Below are positions 57,901 to 64,000 of a stretch of DNA of 64,000 bases, piece by piece. Location: positions 2,170,001 through 2,234,000 of the forward strand of contig JASJOG010000011.1 in assembly GCA_030142905.1 (NCBI GenBank), read 5' to 3'. A program made the translations under genes and the position numbers. The stretch is from Heliopora coerulea. Its lineage: Eukaryota > Cnidaria > Anthozoa > Scleralcyonacea > Helioporidae. Numbering within the stretch: position 1 is the first letter of the stretch; each line of letters starts with the position of its first letter. The notes beneath the pieces were generated by a model. It made no database searches. It was not told where the DNA came from and was given only the letters and a program-made list of their open reading frames with translations.

Positions 57901-59271
57901 ATGTTTGAACCAGGGACATCAAGTTATGAACTGAATGAGATGCCTCTCACCCAGATCAAACTGGGATTTACCAAGCCCAAGAATGAGGGGAACAAGTCGG
58001 AGTTTTCCAAATCAATCAAAGATAGGCTTTTATTGGCTAATACATCAGACGATAGTAAAGAGAAGAAGTGTAGGTCGATATTGAACTATACAAATAAGAG
58101 GCAAATAAGCAAGAATGCAAGGATGGAGGCAGAGGCATCCGAGCCTGGTTACAGTGATGGGAAAAAGCTCGGTTTGGAACGAAAGGTTCACTCTTTTATG
58201 AAGGAGAATGTAAATGAAGGCAATTCTAAAGGAATCTCCGATGAAAAACCAAGATCAACTGTAGAGCAAATAGAGGAAAAAGATCAGTATAAAGCCGTAG
58301 AATCTCCGGAATGCTCTAAGAATGAAAAAGTAGGTGCAGTTGTCCAAGTTGAGGGCGCGAGAGAGTGTGTGAATGTTGATTGCAAAAATGTGAGAAACAC
58401 TGATGCACTCAAACGGAAACTTCAAAACGAAATTGCGGATGAAGGTTTCGAAAAAAGTGGTCACCATTCAGGGAAGAAGATCCGGCTTGAAGATGAAGTT
58501 GTGAAAACAGTGGATATGAGTGACAGAAGGGACGTCGTTGTTGAATTTGACTGGCAAAAAATACGAGATATGAATGTTAGCAAAAACCGAGAAACTACCG
58601 ACCCGAAGCCATGTGGCGTCCGTAATTTTCGAGCCGCTATTACCCCTGAAAACAACCAAAGTGCTGAGGAGGAACTGAGGAGAAACATCTCGAAGGAAAT
58701 GTTTAGTGAAATGAAGATCATCGGACAGTTTAATCAAGGTTTTATAATTGGCAAGTTGAAAGACGATCTGTTTATTATCGACCAGCATGCGTCAGATGAA
58801 AAGTTCAACTTTGAAGATCAACAGAAGAACACAGTGATCAAATCCCAGCGCCTCATCTGTCCTCAAGATCTGGATCTTACAGCTGTAAACGAAAGCATCC
58901 TGATTGAAAACATCGATATTTTCAAGAAGAATGGTTTTGATTTTGAAATTGATGAGGAAGCTCCTGTGTCACGAAGGGTGAAGCTGGTGTCGTTACCTGT
59001 CAGCAAGAACTGGAGCTTTGGAAAATCTGATATTGATGAACTGATATTCATGCTTAGTGATAGTCCTGGTGTTAGCTATAGACCGACAAACGTCCGCAAG
59101 ATGTTCGCCAGTAGAGCTTGCCGGATGTCTGTTATGGTAGGAACAGCCTTGGACAATGTACAAATGAGAAGGATAGTTCGTCACATGGGAGAGATGGAGC
59201 ATCCGTGGAACTGCCCACACGGGCGACCAACCATGAGGCATTTGATCAATTTGAACATGATACGAAAATAG
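54938..59271 (+). CDS. PMS2: Mismatch repair endonuclease PMS2, complete, 4 exons
   Basis: MutL-family subunit that, with MLH1, nicks the error-containing strand in mismatch repair. Exons: 54938-55263, 56468-56819, 57362-57647, 57806-59271 (TAG); 2430 nt, 809 residues (human 862). The GHKL ATPase domain shows [11 protein letters not shown] (residues 30-40), VVDNGSG and [12 protein letters not shown]. The transducer domain has [21 protein letters not shown] and [11 protein letters not shown] long, poorly conserved charged linker follows. The C-terminal endonuclease domain keeps [12 protein letters not shown] (from residue 647), the ACR motif and CPHGRPT, all zinc-linked catalytic motifs. The start is the first ATG in the open exon; a GTG-like upstream extension has no support. 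A SINE lies in intron 1. Shares its promoter region with NECAB. Confidence 0.95.
55723..55994 (-). mobile_element. tRNA-derived SINE, copy 3 (antisense)
   Basis: The reverse complement begins GGTGCTGGTGGCACAGTGG (A box TGGCACAGTGG). It shares TTACTACAGG/CCTGTAGTAACA, CCCTTATGAG and AACAGCTCAGCTAACTTATAGGG-like body words with copies 1 and 2. The tail is ATAAATA. It lies in PMS2 intron 1. Confidence 0.78.
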
Positions 59272-60796
59272 ACAAGAGTTGAAATTCGAGTTTTTTGGTT
59301 ACCCTAATGACCGTTTGGAAGAAAGAATAGGATAAACCGATGTACCAATAGCAGCAATACTGATCACCCAGCATTAAACCACACATCAATTTTGGTAGTA
59401 ACAAGTTGTACCAGTGTACAAATTTTCCCTACACCCTAAACCTGAAACCAATTTTCTAAAATCAAGACACGGGCTGGTTGTACAAGGGCTGCACGTCCTT
59501 GATTAGAGTAAGCGCTAACGTCAGACGTTGAGTAAGGCGTGCCCACCAAACCCGTTATACCATTTTGGATGTTACGAAACGTCCGACGAACGAGAGGCGC
59601 GAAATCAACGTCTGAGGGGGAGAAGGGCCAGAAGGCGTAAAGTGGAAGCGAATAGACAGAATGCTTTTCACGATAAATAACAGGAACTAGCCGATCATTT
59701 GAATTGTGAAAAAAAAAATTTAATAAACTGCCCTGGACTTTTAGGATGTGTAAAAACGAGATTTTTAAAAACCCACATACCGATCTCATCATACTGGCAC
59801 ATGCTGTCGGAGATATACCGATACCGAATCACTTCAACAGCTAGCTACTGTTATTTGCTTTGGTTAAAATTGATGTCACGGAAAATCCAAAGTTAAGAGA
59901 AATACAAAATGTAAATAGATACATAGAGACATGGAAATGGACTGCGTTTAATTCAGTTTTTAAAGAAATTCTAGGCTTGATTCTTTGTTGAAGCATCTTT
60001 TTCCAGGAAAAGAATATTTTCTTCGCATCTTACGTTTTGTTTTTTTTTTAATTTTCTCAAATGGTATTTCAGGCGATTGCCGGCCACAACGCCTGGTTTG
60101 CGTAGGGACATATGAATGGTTCGTAGCTAGAATCCCTTCCGTTGTACTGCATTAACCTGCATGTCATGTGGAACAAGTGAAACAGCAGTTAGTGGCCTTC
60201 GAAAAACCGACAAATTTGCCTTGTCCCATTGTTTTAAGAAGAAGATGCATTTTCAATACGGGAGTGATGCAGTGACTTAGCTCAGCTCGGTTACTGTCGC
60301 TACGTGAAATTAGAAGAGCTCGTGACTCGTGTTCGGCGTCGGTGTCCAAGGGATGACTGCCCGCCAGTGACATCAAGGCTACTTATACCAGTGTCATCGT
60401 CCGGCTAAAAACTCTCATCTTCTATTCCCGTCTGGAGCTCGGGGTTACCTCACGTAACTTATAACTACACTTGAGTTTGTTCTAACTCTGCAAGGACCGG
60501 ATTAGGCCTTTGAAGTAATCTGAAACAGACCGCAACAAAGCTGCCCATTTCGACACTCTGCACCAGAAGAAGAAGAATAAGAATCAAGAAATTACAAGCG
60601 AAACAAGCAGTATAAGGTCTTTAGGATCACTTTAATCGTATAAATACATAATGAAGGAAGGTAATCTTCGCCAAAAAAAAAAAACAAATACAATATCCAT
60701 CTCATTGAAAACTTCACTTGACTTGGTTTCCTTTTCCTATTTACAATTCAATTATGCCAGTAAACTAATAATAGTGATTTGAAAATCCTGATGGTC
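59272..60796. other. Intergenic between convergent PMS2 and NDUFV2 3' ends
   Basis: PMS2 (+) and NDUFV2 (-) converge here. The ORFs at 59436-60376 have no family resemblance. No transposon recognised. Confidence 0.5.
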
Positions 60797-63681
<2,885 letters not shown>

Positions 63682-63861
63682 TTACTTCATACATAATAAA
63701 GCCTTCGTTGGAAGGACGCAAACAATTTTTTCTTAATGTGCAGTCAAAAAGGTGGATCCAGGGACAAGTTATAACTGATTTAAAAACAACAAACCTAAAT
63801 CAAAAGTAGAACCTAACCATAACATGGACTATTAATTTTATAAAACAGCAGCATCCTTGAG

Positions 63862-64000
63862 GTTTTTACACTACCTAAAAGAAAGAAAAAAGCTTCTCGA
63901 TGTTTCAAGTGAAGGCCCTTTGTCCACTAATCTCTGGACAAAGGGCCTTCACTCAAAACGTCAAGAAGCTTTTTTTCTATCTTTTAGATAGTGTAAAAAC
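63862..64000. repeat. About 63-bp inverted repeat, running to the window edge
   Basis: GTTTTTACACTACCTAAAAG pairs with CTTTTAGATAGTGTAAAAAC. Inner arms AGTGAAGGCCCTTTGTCC and GGACAAAGGGCCTTCACT are perfect. It lies in an NDUFV2 intron and may extend past base 64000. Confidence 0.85.

Overview
The window is animal nuclear DNA. Genes are split by short introns with GT..AG borders, lie on both strands, and sit in AT-rich sequence full of microsatellites and transposon remnants. Gene content (BBS4, NECAB, PMS2, NDUFV2, PARP2 and two BBOX1-like genes) and the transposon mix (BEL/Pao, Tc1, an ISL2EU-like element with a THAP transposase, Penelope-like elements with hammerhead ribozymes, tRNA-derived SINEs) suggest a marine invertebrate, most likely a cnidarian such as a stony coral. 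The species assignment is inference; no marker in the window proves it.

Layout. 1-13240 (+): the 3' part of a PARP2-type poly(ADP-ribose) polymerase. Its introns hold a pyrimidine microsatellite, a TA-flanked MITE, a complete but broken BEL/Pao LTR retrotransposon with a 5-bp target duplication, a SINE, an orphan ORF and a CCAA repeat. 14650-28731 (+): two tandem gamma-butyrobetaine dioxygenase-like genes with the same exon and phase plan. Each has a separate first exon that looks like a mitochondrial presequence. A Tc1 element sits in intron 2 of the first. The last intron of the second holds an 88-bp perfect inverted repeat and Penelope-like debris with four hammerhead-ribozyme copies. 29110-31575: an ISL2EU-like DNA transposon. 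32766-42752 (+): a complete 16-exon BBS4. 44429-46682 (-): a two-exon gene I do not recognise plus an orphan exon. 47394-54774 (-): a complete 13-exon NECAB gene with a 25-nt microexon. 54938-59271 (+): a compact 4-exon PMS2 that shares a 163-bp divergent promoter with NECAB. 60797-63644 (-): the last five coding exons of NDUFV2, whose 5' part lies beyond the window.

The genes are unrelated housekeeping genes: DNA repair (PARP2, PMS2), carnitine synthesis (BBOX1-like pair), cilium trafficking (BBS4), calcium binding (NECAB) and respiratory complex I (NDUFV2). They do not form a pathway. The least ordinary region is 25.5-28.2 kb, where several ribozymes and long foldbacks share one intron of an expressed-looking gene. 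All exon borders were placed by eye from splice consensus, frame continuity and family homology; no alignment program was run.
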